A stretch of DNA of 64,000 nucleotides, taken from Halodesulfovibrio spirochaetisodalis (GTDB taxonomy: Bacteria > Desulfobacterota > Desulfovibrionia > Desulfovibrionales > Desulfovibrionaceae). Position 1 is the stretch's first letter, and each line of letters begins with the position of its first letter. Made by a program: the position numbers and the translations under genes. Below are positions 19,527 to 28,357 of the stretch, one piece after another. The notes below the pieces were generated by a model. That model did no database searches. It was given only the letters and a program-made list of their open reading frames with translations, and was not told the origin of the DNA. The stretch is taken from contig NZ_JXMS01000020.1 of NCBI RefSeq assembly GCF_001672295.1, forward strand, positions 6,275-70,274, in the 5' to 3' direction.

Positions 19527-20315
19527 ATGAGCCGTCGTCTACATATCGAAGTATTCAGATACAACCCGCTTGATCCGAATTCCGAACCGCACATGCAGTC
19601 ATTTTACGTTAATGAATATGACTCCATGACGCTGTTTATCGCACTGAACATCATCCGTGACGAACAGGATCCAACACTGCAGTTTGATTTCTGCTGCCGT
19701 GCAGGAATCTGTGGTTCCTGCGGCATGGTTATTAACGGCAGACCGGGACTTGCATGCCATACCCAGACCCGTGACCTGCCTGACCACATCGTGCTGCATC
19801 CGTTACCTGTCTTCAAACTTATCGGTGACCTTTCCGTGGATACCGGAACATGGTTCCGTGACGCAGGAGCCCGCATTGAAGCATGGGTACACAATGACCA
19901 TGAGCAATTCGACCCGAAAGCAGAAGAAGTGCGCATGGAAAACGACTTAGCGAACGAAATCTTCGAACTTGACCGCTGCATCGAATGTGGTTGCTGCGTG
20001 TCCGCTTGCGGTACCGCCCGCATGCGTGAAGATTTCCTTGGCGCTACCTCCATTGCCCGTGTTGCACGCTTCTACCTGGATCCGCGTGATGAGCGTAACG
20101 AAGAAAACTACTATCAGGTCATCGGTAACGATCAGGGTGTGTTCGGCTGCATGGGGTTACTCGGCTGTGAGGATGTCTGCCCGAAACACATTCCGCTTCA
20201 AGACCAGCTCGGCATCATGCGACGCATGCTCGCCATCCATTCCGTAAAAGGCATTCTCCCGAAGCGCGTTCTTGAAAAACTTCAACACAAAGGATGCTGC
20301 CATGAAAGTCATTAA
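19527..20315 (+). CDS. frdB: fumarate reductase/succinate dehydrogenase iron-sulfur subunit
   Basis: This 262-residue subunit relays electrons between FrdA and the quinone site. It shows the three cluster sites in order: a plant-type [2Fe-2S] site (CCRAGICGSCGMVINGRPGL followed by AC), then CIECGCCVSAC, then CMGLLGCEDVCP for the [4Fe-4S] and [3Fe-4S] clusters. The gene end overlaps the fumarase alpha start by 14 bases, so the respiratory enzyme and the fumarase are translationally linked. Confidence 0.95.
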   Translation: MSRRLHIEVFRYNPLDPNSEPHMQSFYVNEYDSMTLFIALNIIRDEQDPTLQFDFCCRAGICGSCGMVINGRPGLACHTQTRDLPDHIVLHPLPVFKLIGDLSVDTGTWFRDAGARIEAWVHNDHEQFDPKAEEVRMENDLANEIFELDRCIECGCCVSACGTARMREDFLGATSIARVARFYLDPRDERNEENYYQVIGNDQGVFGCMGLLGCEDVCPKHIPLQDQLGIMRRMLAIHSVKGILPKRVLEKLQHKGCCHESH

Positions 20316-21138
20316 GGCTGAACAGATTCATGATGCGGTTGTCGATCTGGTGTTAAAAGCTGCACGGTATCTTCCGGAAGATGTAAAAACAGCAATCCGT
20401 GTTGCCCGTAACAACGAAACTTCCGAATCTGCAAAAGAAGTACTTGGCCAGCTTCTGGAAAACGCTGACCTTGCAAAAGAATCCGGTCTTCCGCTCTGTC
20501 AGGATACAGGACTCGGCGTTTTCTATGTGGAAATCGGCAGCGATGTTCAGATTGAAGGCAATATTACCGAGATCATCAATAACGCAATGATCGAAGGATA
20601 CGATAAAGGCCTGCTCCGCAAATCATCCTGTCATCCCCTGACCCGCAAGAACACCATGGACAACAGCCCTGCGGTTATCCACTACTCCCATGTTGCCGGT
20701 GACAAGCTCACCATCAAGCACATGGCTAAAGGCGGCGGTTCTGAAAACATGTCCCGCTGCACCATGCTTACTCCGGCTCAAGGCTGGGAAGGCATTAAAG
20801 AGTTTGTTGTACGCCGCATGGCAGAAGCAGGCCCTAACCCGTGCCCTCCAACTATCGTAGGCATAGGTATCGGCGGCACTTTTGACCTTGCACCTGCACT
20901 GGCAAAAGAAGCACTTTTCCGTCCGCTTTCTGCAGAGAATCCTGATCCTGAGCTGGCAGCCATGGAACAGGAGCTACTTGACGAAATCAACCAGCTTGGC
21001 ATCGGCCCTATGGGTCTTGGCGGTCAGACAACATGTCTTGGTGTCAAAATCGCCATACAGCCATGCCACATTGCAAGCCTGCCGCTGGCAATCAATGTTC
21101 AGTGTCATTCTTCCAGAATTAAGGAGGTCACCCTCTAA
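20302..21138 (+). CDS. class I fumarate hydratase, alpha (TtdA-type) subunit
   Basis: This 278-residue subunit belongs to the oxygen-sensitive two-subunit fumarase that interconverts fumarate and malate. Cluster-ligand cysteines are seen in LCQDTG, SENMSRCTML and GGQTTCLGV. I placed the start at 20302, the ATG that follows AAAGGATGCTGCC; an upstream in-frame ATG lies inside frdB and lacks a good signal. It may have been named tartrate dehydratase alpha elsewhere, but the neighbours (fumarate reductase, malic enzyme) favour fumarase. Confidence 0.92.
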   Translation: MKVIKAEQIHDAVVDLVLKAARYLPEDVKTAIRVARNNETSESAKEVLGQLLENADLAKESGLPLCQDTGLGVFYVEIGSDVQIEGNITEIINNAMIEGYDKGLLRKSSCHPLTRKNTMDNSPAVIHYSHVAGDKLTIKHMAKGGGSENMSRCTMLTPAQGWEGIKEFVVRRMAEAGPNPCPPTIVGIGIGGTFDLAPALAKEALFRPLSAENPDPELAAMEQELLDEINQLGIGPMGLGGQTTCLGVKIAIQPCHIASLPLAINVQCHSSRIKEVTL

Positions 21139-21683
21139 TGGCTACATACACTATGACAGCACCGTTGAAGGATGAAGATGTGGCGAAACTGCGTGCAGGT
21201 GACGTGGTGAAACTTTCAGGCATCATCTACACCGCACGGGACGCAGCACATAAACGCCTGTGTGACATGCTCGATAATAATGAAGAGCTCCCATTCGAAC
21301 TGCAGGGAGCAGTCATCTATTACGTCGGCCCTAGTCCGGCTCCAGAAGGAAGACCTATCGGTTCAGCAGGCCCCACCACCAGCTACCGTATGGATACATA
21401 TGCTCCTCGTTTGCATAGCCTCGGGGTTAAAGCAAGCGTCGGCAAAGGAAAACGCAGCCCTGAGGTTCGCAAGGCACTTCAGAAACATACCGGTGTTTAT
21501 TTTGGCGCAACCGGCGGCGCAGGGGCTCTCCTCTCCCAGTGCATTACCGGTGCCGAAGTAATTGCGTTTGATGACTTAGGCCCCGAGGCAATCCGAAAGT
21601 TAACTGTAGATAACTTCCCGCTGCTTGTAGTGAACGACAGCCACGGTGAAGAACAGTACGCAAAACCAAACTTCGAATTTTAA
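21138..21683 (+). CDS. class I fumarate hydratase, beta (TtdB-type) subunit
   Basis: This 181-residue partner of the alpha subunit has the family motifs LRAGDVVKLSGIIYTARDAAHKR and GPTTSYRMD (the substrate-binding swivelling domain) and ends with the typical DSHGEEQY region. AAGGAGG lies just before the ATG, which overlaps the alpha-subunit stop by one base. In many bacteria the two parts are fused; the split form is usual for anaerobic deltaproteobacteria. Confidence 0.93.
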   Translation: MATYTMTAPLKDEDVAKLRAGDVVKLSGIIYTARDAAHKRLCDMLDNNEELPFELQGAVIYYVGPSPAPEGRPIGSAGPTTSYRMDTYAPRLHSLGVKASVGKGKRSPEVRKALQKHTGVYFGATGGAGALLSQCITGAEVIAFDDLGPEAIRKLTVDNFPLLVVNDSHGEEQYAKPNFEF

Positions 21684-21706
21684 CTCAACCGAAAAGGATA
21701 ACAATC

Positions 21707-23023
21707 ATGGCATTGTTCACTAAAGAAGAAGCGCTTGAGTATCATAAACTCCCTCGCAGGGGGAAAGTTGAAGTAATTCCGGTGAAGCCGTGCGGTTCAC
21801 AAAAAGACCTCTCTATGGCGTACTCACCGGGTGTTGCAGAAGCATGCAAAGCTATTCATGCAGACCCTGCAGCAGCAGCACTGTACACTGGTAAATCCAA
21901 CCTTGTAGCTGTTGTTTCCAACGGTACCGCGGTGCTCGGTCTCGGCAATATCGGCCCTCTTGCCGGTAAACCTGTAATGGAAGGTAAGGGTGTTCTCTTC
22001 AAGACCTTTGCAGACATCGATGTATTCGACATCAACCTTGATGTAACGGATGCAGATGAGCTTATCCGCATTGTTAAAGCGATGGAGCCGACCTTCGGCG
22101 GAATCAACCTCGAAGACATCAAGGCACCGGAGTGCTTCTATATTGAAGAGACTCTAAAAGGGATGATGGACATTCCTGTATTCCATGATGATCAGCACGG
22201 GACAGCTGTTATCTCCGGCGCAGGGCTCATCAATGCATGCGAAATTACAAACCGCAAGATTGAAGATTTGAAAGTTGTGGTAGTAGGCGCAGGTGCAGCC
22301 GGCATCGCGTGTACCAAGTTCTATGTACAGATGGGCATCGATCCTAAAAACATCTTCATGTTCGATTCCCGAGGGCTTATCCACAAAGGGCGTACCGACC
22401 TTAATCCGTTTAAAGCTGAATTTGCACAGGATAAAGACTACGGTTCTCTTGCGGAGGTTATTAAAGGAACCGACTGCTTCCTTGGTCTTTCCAAGAAAGG
22501 TCTGCTCACCAAAGATATGGTTCGCTCCATGGCAAAAGATCCTGTTATCTTTGCAATGGCTAATCCAGATCCAGAAATCACCTACGATGACGCAAAAGAA
22601 GCCAGCCCTAACTGCATCATGGGCACAGGACGTTCTGACTATCCTAACCAGGTTAACAATGTATCCGGCTTCCCGTTCATCTTCCGTGGCGCACTTGATG
22701 TAGGCGCAACCGTTATTAACGAAGAAATGAAAGTAGCCGCAGCTCAGGCTCTTGCTGATCTGGCAAAGGAGCCGGTTCCTAGCGAGATTTGCGATGCCTA
22801 CGGCGTTAAATCGCTTACCTTCGGTATTGATTACGTAATTCCTAAGCCACTCGACCCACGTGTCCTTGAATGGGAAGTTCCAGCTGTAGCGCAGGCCGCG
22901 ATGGATTCCGGCGTTGCAACAATGCCTATTCAAGACATGGAAGCGTACAAAAAAGACCTCAAGAATCGTATCGCCGCTTCCCATGAACGAATCGCTCCGT
23001 TCGTTGCAAGTTACTTTGACTAA
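21707..23023 (+). CDS. NAD(P)-dependent malic enzyme (malate to pyruvate)
   Basis: This 438-residue decarboxylating malate dehydrogenase shows the substrate motif [11 protein letters not shown], the metal-binding region DDQHGTAVI and the dinucleotide fold [15 protein letters not shown]. It lacks the C-terminal phosphotransacetylase-like domain of MaeB, so it is the short form. With fumarase and the transporter it gives a route from imported fumarate or malate to pyruvate. Cofactor preference (NAD or NADP) cannot be told from sequence here. Confidence 0.94.
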   Translation: MALFTKEEALEYHKLPRRGKVEVIPVKPCGSQKDLSMAYSPGVAEACKAIHADPAAAALYTGKSNLVAVVSNGTAVLGLGNIGPLAGKPVMEGKGVLFKTFADIDVFDINLDVTDADELIRIVKAMEPTFGGINLEDIKAPECFYIEETLKGMMDIPVFHDDQHGTAVISGAGLINACEITNRKIEDLKVVVVGAGAAGIACTKFYVQMGIDPKNIFMFDSRGLIHKGRTDLNPFKAEFAQDKDYGSLAEVIKGTDCFLGLSKKGLLTKDMVRSMAKDPVIFAMANPDPEITYDDAKEASPNCIMGTGRSDYPNQVNNVSGFPFIFRGALDVGATVINEEMKVAAAQALADLAKEPVPSEICDAYGVKSLTFGIDYVIPKPLDPRVLEWEVPAVAQAAMDSGVATMPIQDMEAYKKDLKNRIAASHERIAPFVASYFD

Positions 23024-23037
23024 TCAATGCCACAGAA

Positions 23038-23067
23038 AACCGCCTGCAGCGGCAACTGCAGGCGGTT
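23038..23067 (+). other. strong hairpin between malic enzyme and transporter genes
   Basis: A perfect 12-bp stem (AACCGCCTGCAG with CTGCAGGCGGTT) with a 6-base loop is present but no T run follows. It is more likely an mRNA-stabilising or partial-termination element than a full terminator, and would lower expression of the transporter relative to the enzymes. Confidence 0.65.
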
Positions 23068-23133
23068 CCTGAAAGCGCGGCCAGCGTTTACACAGCCCGC
23101 GCAATATCGTTCCCCCTTAACAGAGGATACGAC

Positions 23134-24486
23134 ATGAAAAAATGTATTTTTCTTCTCTCTATTGCAGGCATATTCCTGCTTGCCGGAAGTTCACTGGCCT
23201 TTGCAGCGGCTGCACCGGGGGCTGCACCAATTGATGCCTATTTGACCCTCGCAATCCTGTTTGTTGCCGCTATCCTGTTTTTCTCCGATATCATTCCGCT
23301 CCCTGTAACAGCAATGCTTGTTCCTGTTTCATTGAGCATGCTTAACATCATCCCTGCAAAAGCTGCTTTTGCAAACTTCGGTAACAAATGGGTTGTTATC
23401 TTTATGGCGATGTTTATTGTCGGTGAATCAACCTTTATTACCGGTTTTGCAGATAAAATCGGTAAAGCGACAGTAAAATTATCCAAAGGCAGCGAAATTC
23501 GCCTGCTTGTACTGGCTATGTGCTCAGTAGGTATTCTTTCTGCATTCTTATCCAACACAGGGACAACCGTAGTTGCTATTCCTATGATCATGGGAATGTG
23601 TGCTTCTGCTAACATCCGCCCGAGTAAAATTCTCATGCCAGTTGCGTTTGCAGCCTCTCTTGGCGGTACCATGACTCTTGTTGGTACTCCACCGAACGGC
23701 CTTGTAAACTCAGTACTTGAAAAGATGGGCCCAGCCGGAATCGAACCATTCGGATTCTTTGAATTCGCAAAAATAGGTGCCATCCTCTTTGTTGTCGGCA
23801 TCTTATACTATACTTTTATTGGACACAAATTCCTGCCAGACAACACAAGTGAATGTGAACAAGCAGAAGTAATGAAACCATCGCGCCCAGAAAAAATGTG
23901 GTGGTCACTGCTCATATTCTTCTTTGTAGTTGTAGCCATGGCAACAAAGATTATGCCGCTCGTTACCGCAGCTATGCTCGGTGCCTGTCTGGTCATCATT
24001 ACAGGCTGTATCACTATGGAAGAAGCATATAAATCTGTAGACTGGACAACAATCTTCCTGTTCGCAGGTATGCTCTCCATGTCTTCTGCCATGAAATCTT
24101 CCGGCGCTGCCCAACTTATTGCAGACACGGTAGTTCACTATGTGACAAGCCCGTATGCGCTCCTCGCAGTAGTTTGTGCTGTAACTGCTCTGGTTACAAA
24201 CTTTATGTCCAACACCGCAACAGCAGCGCTTATGGCACCACTTGCCATTCCTATTGCTGTTAACAGCGGACTTTCCCCGCTCCCACTGGTTATGGGCATT
24301 GCAATGTCAGCATCTGCCTGTTTCCTTACACCGGTTGCAACACCGCCGAACACCATTGTGCTCGGACCGGGTAAATATACCTTCAGTCAGTATGTTAAAG
24401 CCGGCTGGCCGCTTCAGGTCATCAGCTTTGTCATCATTGTTGCTGTTGTCCCCCTGATCTGGCCGTTCTATCCCGCGGGACAGTAA
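23134..24486 (+). CDS. SLC13/DASS-family anion:sodium symporter, probably C4-dicarboxylate
   Basis: This 450-residue polytopic membrane protein has an N-terminal signal-like helix and about 11-12 further helices. The two SNT-like signatures of the family are visible (FLSNTGTTVVAIPM near residue 130 and FMSNTATAALMAPLAIP near 355), as are the paired loops GTPPNG and ATPPNT. The family carries dicarboxylates, citrate or sulfate. Its place at the end of a fumarate/malate operon points to C4-dicarboxylate uptake. Confidence 0.88.
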   Translation: MKKCIFLLSIAGIFLLAGSSLAFAAAAPGAAPIDAYLTLAILFVAAILFFSDIIPLPVTAMLVPVSLSMLNIIPAKAAFANFGNKWVVIFMAMFIVGESTFITGFADKIGKATVKLSKGSEIRLLVLAMCSVGILSAFLSNTGTTVVAIPMIMGMCASANIRPSKILMPVAFAASLGGTMTLVGTPPNGLVNSVLEKMGPAGIEPFGFFEFAKIGAILFVVGILYYTFIGHKFLPDNTSECEQAEVMKPSRPEKMWWSLLIFFFVVVAMATKIMPLVTAAMLGACLVIITGCITMEEAYKSVDWTTIFLFAGMLSMSSAMKSSGAAQLIADTVVHYVTSPYALLAVVCAVTALVTNFMSNTATAALMAPLAIPIAVNSGLSPLPLVMGIAMSASACFLTPVATPPNTIVLGPGKYTFSQYVKAGWPLQVISFVIIVAVVPLIWPFYPAGQ

Positions 24487-24568
24487 TGTATAGAACAGCA
24501 AGCACAACACAGCATCCATCCATAACCATTAACAGCCTGAAACCTCCATAACATCATTCAAACAAAAA

Positions 24569-24601
24569 AAGCTCACCACGCAGCAAGGGTGAGCTTTTTT
24601 A
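24569..24601. terminator. bidirectional terminator after the dicarboxylate operon
   Basis: GCTCACC and GGTGAGC are flanked by seven A on the left and six T on the right. It can stop the plus-strand operon and the minus-strand small gene at 24702. Confidence 0.85.
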
Positions 24602-24701
24602 TATCAAATTTTTGGATCAAATATACAATCAACATATACAAATAGCAGGTCATATCAACAACCTGCTCACATCACTGGCACTTCGTATAGTTGCTTTGCA
24701 A

Positions 24702-24992
24702 TTAACATCCCTGCCATACTGGAATGCTAATATACTTCATCTGCTTGTTTACGTTATAGCGCTGCAACATTGCTTTGGCACCTCTGGACACAACAACGTC
24801 TTCTTTAGCAAATGTTGCCTCGGGGGTAGTATTGCTGCGCCCGTCTGCACTGCTCAGAAAAGATGCTGACTGCCAAGCAAGGTTATGCTGACAAAGCTTT
24901 TCGTTTGTTTTTTGCTGATTTTCATCCAGCTGCTCTTTCAGCACTTCACTGAAAGATTTTCCGAACTGATTTGATGCTCCAGACAGTTGCAT
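24702..24992 (-). CDS. small protein of unknown function
   Basis: This 96-residue frame starts MQLSGASNQFGKSFSEVLKE and has a GAGGTAG ribosome binding site just before the ATG. It is polar, with no signal peptide or membrane segment and two cysteines. A sigma28-like element lies 34 bases upstream and a terminator lies downstream on the same strand, which together support a monocistronic gene. No family recognised. Confidence 0.5.
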   Translation of the reverse strand: MQLSGASNQFGKSFSEVLKEQLDENQQKTNEKLCQHNLAWQSASFLSSADGRSNTTPEATFAKEDVVVSRGAKAMLQRYNVNKQMKYISIPVWQGC

Positions 24993-25025
24993 AGCTACCT
25001 CACGTAATTAATCCCAGATACTCTC

Positions 25026-25052
25026 CTATCGTCTTAAAATTCTGTTGCTTAA
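25026..25052 (-). promoter_or_regulatory. possible sigma28-like promoter of the small gene
   Basis: On the minus strand TTAAGCAA is followed, after 11 bases, by GACGATAG. The -10 part matches the sigma28 consensus GCCGATAA at six of eight positions; the -35 part is weak. Confidence 0.3.
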
Positions 25053-25094
25053 AAAATATCCTGCTTTGATGTTCACTACAGCAGGCATCCCAAT

Positions 25095-25122
25095 AAAAAA
25101 GGCCGCGCATAAAGCGCGGCCT
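25095..25122 (-). terminator. rho-independent terminator after sstT
   Basis: GGCCGCGC/GCGCGGCC encloses a 5-base loop and is followed on the minus strand by TTTTTTATT. It lies about 80 bases past the sstT stop codon. Confidence 0.85.
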
Positions 25123-25198
25123 CTGGATAAGCAAAGTGTGCTGTACTCTGTCGTTCAAAACCCGCAGAAAATTCTACGGTAACTTTGAAGGCAACGAG

Positions 25199-26437
25199 TT
25201 ACGCAGCTGCTGTTGTGCTTTCTTTCACTGATTTTTCAGGAGAAGCAGCAATGTCTGCAGCAGCAGTAAACAGAACGTCTGTGGAACTGTTAAGAGCAGT
25301 TTCAGCGGAGTCCTGAATTACACCGATAATGAAACCGGCAGCAACAACCTGCATGGAGATATCGTTTGGTACACCAAAGAGGCTGCAAGCCAGTGGGATG
25401 AGGAGCAAAGAGCCACCTGCAACACCGGAAGCACCACATGCAGAGATAGAAGCAATAAGGCTGAGGAGAAGTGCAGTAGCAATATCAACCTGAATGCCCA
25501 GAGTGTGAACAGCAGCAAGCGTCATAACTGTAATGGTAATAGCTGCGCCGCCCATGTTTACTGTCGCGCCGAGAGGAATGGATACAGAGTATGTATCTTC
25601 GTGCAGGTCAAGACGTTTACAGAGCTCCATGTTCACCGGAATGTTCGCAGCAGAGCTACGGGTAAAGAATGCGGTGATACCGCTGCCTTTAAGACAGGTG
25701 AATACGAGCGGGTACGGATTCTGCTTAGTTTTGAACCATACGATCATAGGGTTCACACCAAGCGCGATAATGGCCATGGACACGAGCAGAACCATAATGA
25801 GATGGCTGTAGCCTCCGAGTGCTTCAAAGCCGGTTGTAGCAACAGTGTTGCCTACGAGACCGAAAATACCGAGTGGAGCAAAACGGATAACGAGCTTAAC
25901 AATACCGGACACACCGTCAGCAAGATCGCTGAGGACTGTCTTGGTTGTTTCTCCAGCATGCTGGAAGAAGAAGCCCAAAGCGATTGCCCATGCTAAGATA
26001 CCGATAAAGTTACCGGATGCAAGCGCATTGATCGGGTTATCAACAATTTTAAAGAGCAGAGTGTTGAGAACTTCGCCGATACCGCTTGGCGGGGTAGCAC
26101 TTGTGTCAGTTGCTACGAGTGTCAAAGTTGTTGGAGCAAGGAAGCTCATTACAACAGCAACAAGAGCTGCCATGAATGTACCTACGAGGTACAGACTGAT
26201 AATGGAACGCATGTTGGTATGCGCACCCTTTTTCTGGTTTGCGATAGACGAGGCGACAATGACAAAAACAAGAATTGGCGCCACAGCTTTCAGAGCTTTA
26301 ACGAACAAGCTGCCAAGAATGCTGAATGACTTTGCGGCATCCGGAGCAACCATTGCTACGATGACACCGGCACAAATGCCCATCACGATTTGCAGTACTA
26401 AACTGCCAGATGCAATTTTTTTTACAATACCCATCAT
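25199..26437 (-). CDS. sstT: sodium-coupled serine/threonine transporter SstT
   Basis: This 412-residue inner-membrane symporter of the dicarboxylate/amino acid:cation family closely follows E. coli SstT. Shared stretches include [55 protein letters not shown] and the C-terminal [20 protein letters not shown]. It imports serine and threonine with sodium. I chose the ATG at 26437 because AAGGA lies nine bases upstream; a longer reading would need a TTG. The gene is monocistronic, with its own promoter and terminator. Confidence 0.94.
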   Translation of the reverse strand: MMGIVKKIASGSLVLQIVMGICAGVIVAMVAPDAAKSFSILGSLFVKALKAVAPILVFVIVASSIANQKKGAHTNMRSIISLYLVGTFMAALVAVVMSFLAPTTLTLVATDTSATPPSGIGEVLNTLLFKIVDNPINALASGNFIGILAWAIALGFFFQHAGETTKTVLSDLADGVSGIVKLVIRFAPLGIFGLVGNTVATTGFEALGGYSHLIMVLLVSMAIIALGVNPMIVWFKTKQNPYPLVFTCLKGSGITAFFTRSSAANIPVNMELCKRLDLHEDTYSVSIPLGATVNMGGAAITITVMTLAAVHTLGIQVDIATALLLSLIASISACGASGVAGGSLLLIPLACSLFGVPNDISMQVVAAGFIIGVIQDSAETALNSSTDVLFTAAADIAASPEKSVKESTTAAA

Positions 26438-26487
26438 TAGACTCAATCCTTACAAAAATTATCGAACGCTATACACCTAAAGTATGG

Positions 26488-26517
26488 CTCATAGAAGACG
26501 CATCACAAAACTGTCAA
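26488..26517 (-). promoter_or_regulatory. sigma70-type promoter of sstT
   Basis: On the minus strand a perfect TTGACA (26517-26512) is followed after 18 bases by TATGAG, about 50 bases before the sstT start. Confidence 0.5.
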
Positions 26518-26796
26518 CATATTATTTTATACCCATAAGCCGTACTTTTATCGTTTTACGTGTAAAAAAAAGTTCTTACGATGTAATCTAACCGTTTTCA
26601 CCTATACAATAAGAACTCAAAACCACATGTCTCATAATAATACGGACAATATTTTCTCTTTCTCATCCAATCTTCGTAACTTTTTTGACGAAAAAGACAA
26701 AATTCGCAAAACTGTTTTTTTTACTTTTTTTGTCTATTTTTCCTCCTCGTTGCTTCAAAAATTCAACTTGATGCCAAGCAGCCAGGCAGCCATGTG

Positions 26797-27627
26797 CTAC
26801 CGCTGCTCGACAATGTTCATGAGCACCTCTGTCACAAATTTTCCGCTGTCCTGAATACTCCAGTAATCCACGACGTATCGCTCATACACTTCAGGAGACA
26901 GCGTATACCCGTGCTCGGCTGCCCATTTCGTAATTCGTTCATAGGTCTCGGTAATATTTTCATGCGACCCGATATGATAGGCTGAAACCATCATATTTCC
27001 ACCGAAGTGAGTTTCCTGCTCCGATCTACACTTGCGCAATGTTTTCTGGAGCACCTTTGCAGTATTGCAAGTCCCGTTCATCTTTTCCTTATAATCAGGA
27101 AAGCGAATAATCACAGGGCCGGTTATCTCATTTTCAATGGATTCCACATAGTTTGTGAACTCTATGTTTATGATGGACGCTCTGTAATCGTAGGAAAACT
27201 CCTGATCAAAAAAGCAGTACGTGCCTTCATCCACAAATTTCACAGAAATATCCTGCACCTTGTAGTGCAGCACGGACTCAGCTTCCAAAACCAAATCATA
27301 CCAATCCTTTACGGAGGTATAATTCCGGCAGACTTCCTCTTCGACCTGCCGCAGTTCTGTAAGTTTGGATTTAAATGATTCCCTAAGCGTCCGGTAGTCA
27401 CCACTTTCAATGACTTCCTTCATTTCAGAAAGCTTAAATCCCATCTGCTTGTAGTATTTGATGACCGGTACGGCCAGAAGTGAAGATCGGGAATAGTATC
27501 TGTAGTTATTTCCACACGACCTATCAGGTTTTATTATCCCGACCTTATCGTAATGCCGCAGGGCTTTTTTTGATAAGCCGCATATTTTGCTGACTTCTCC
27601 AATAGAGTAGCTACTTTTAGTCCTCAC
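26797..27627 (-). CDS. MerR-family regulator with GyrI-like effector domain (BmrR type)
   Basis: This 276-residue regulator has an N-terminal MerR helix-turn-helix (SYSIGEVSKICGLSKKALRH, then a YYSRSSL wing) and a coiled-coil dimerisation helix (about 80-110). The C-terminal GyrI/BmrR-type ligand domain ends in a typical HIGSHENITETYERITKWA stretch. I chose the GTG at 27627 because GGGAGGG lies five bases upstream and MerR proteins start right at this motif; 26 further codons are open upstream but unlike the family. BmrR-type proteins bind CCTAGG-centred dyads in 19-bp-spaced promoters. Two such promoters precede the shell genes at 37.5 and 38.4 kb, its probable targets. Confidence 0.85.
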   Translation of the reverse strand: MRTKSSYSIGEVSKICGLSKKALRHYDKVGIIKPDRSCGNNYRYYSRSSLLAVPVIKYYKQMGFKLSEMKEVIESGDYRTLRESFKSKLTELRQVEEEVCRNYTSVKDWYDLVLEAESVLHYKVQDISVKFVDEGTYCFFDQEFSYDYRASIINIEFTNYVESIENEITGPVIIRFPDYKEKMNGTCNTAKVLQKTLRKCRSEQETHFGGNMMVSAYHIGSHENITETYERITKWAAEHGYTLSPEVYERYVVDYWSIQDSGKFVTEVLMNIVEQR

Positions 27628-28089
27628 AACCACCCTCCCGCTTTGGTACAGCGCAGGTAAACGTAGTACTATGACGGCTGACAGTGAAAATCGAGTTCTC
27701 TCCATAACTCATTGCAATCACTGAAAGCCAAGACAACATGTGCAAAGCAACCAGCTACGGCAGCACAGTATATCGGGGTCTGCACTGCTTCATGCTATGC
27801 GTATAAAAGCGTCACTCTACAAAATTATAAGTAATCGCTCTTTTGTATTGTCTCTAACACCATGTATTACAAAAATTTATACTAGTTATGTAGTAATAGC
27901 GTTACCGGAATATCATATTTTTTCAAGTACCTCACGCAAAATAATCTTGTACATGCTTTTACAGTATTACTGGCATACATTTTCCCAAGATACTTTTGAA
28001 AAAAATCCCCCTGATACATTTTTTACAAGCTGCATCAGGGGGAAAAGAAACATTATCAACGTATTTTGCTAACTAACGTACATGCAAAA
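27628..28089. other. intergenic region upstream of the merR gene
   Basis: These 462 bases contain the terminator of the microcompartment operon (28000-28042) and presumably the merR promoter. Short frames here have no ribosome binding sites. No CCTAGG dyad is present, so the regulator shows no obvious sign of controlling its own gene by the same site type. Confidence 0.5.
28000..28042 (-). terminator. rho-independent terminator of the choline microcompartment operon
   Basis: CCCCCTGAT and ATCAGGGGG form the stem (extended by further pairs) around an 18-base loop. On the minus strand the stem is followed by ATTTTTTTC. It lies about 50 bases past the last gene of the locus. Confidence 0.8.
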
Positions 28090-28356
28090 TTAGTCTTTAA
28101 TGTACTGGTTAATGGTTGCGGCACCATCTTCAGGCGCGCAATAGTACACTCTTAACTCATTCGAAGAGCTCATCTCAAAACGAGTTTCTGCCAACAAACC
28201 GTTCGCTTCTGCTGTCATGATTGCTGATGTAAGAGAGTCTTTTTTGAATGCTTTAAAATGACCATAGTCACTCTTCAATGCTTCCATAACGTCATCAACA
28301 CAAGCATCTTCAACCTGAGTGAAATACTTCAACATTGCATAGTTAAGCGGCTTCAT
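28090..28356 (-). CDS. small cytoplasmic protein, last gene of the choline locus
   Basis: This 88-residue protein is predicted mostly alpha-helical with a short beta hairpin (MSSSNELRVYYCAPE) at the end, the general shape of a winged helix. AGAGGTG precedes the ATG, which lies one base beyond the permease stop codon, so it belongs to the same transcript. No function recognised. It might be a regulator or an accessory of the locus. Confidence 0.7.
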   Translation of the reverse strand: MKPLNYAMLKYFTQVEDACVDDVMEALKSDYGHFKAFKKDSLTSAIMTAEANGLLAETRFEMSSSNELRVYYCAPEDGAATINQYIKD

Positions 28357-28357
28357 C

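Noticed and set aside
22154-22984. 276-codon frame opposite the malic enzyme gene
   Set aside because: Antisense to a clear malic enzyme with cofactor and substrate motifs; no start signal or recognisable domain.
26627-26854. 75-codon plus-strand frame overlapping the end of the MerR gene
   Set aside because: No ribosome binding site; half of it is antisense to the regulator and the rest is low-complexity Phe/Ser sequence from a T-rich region.
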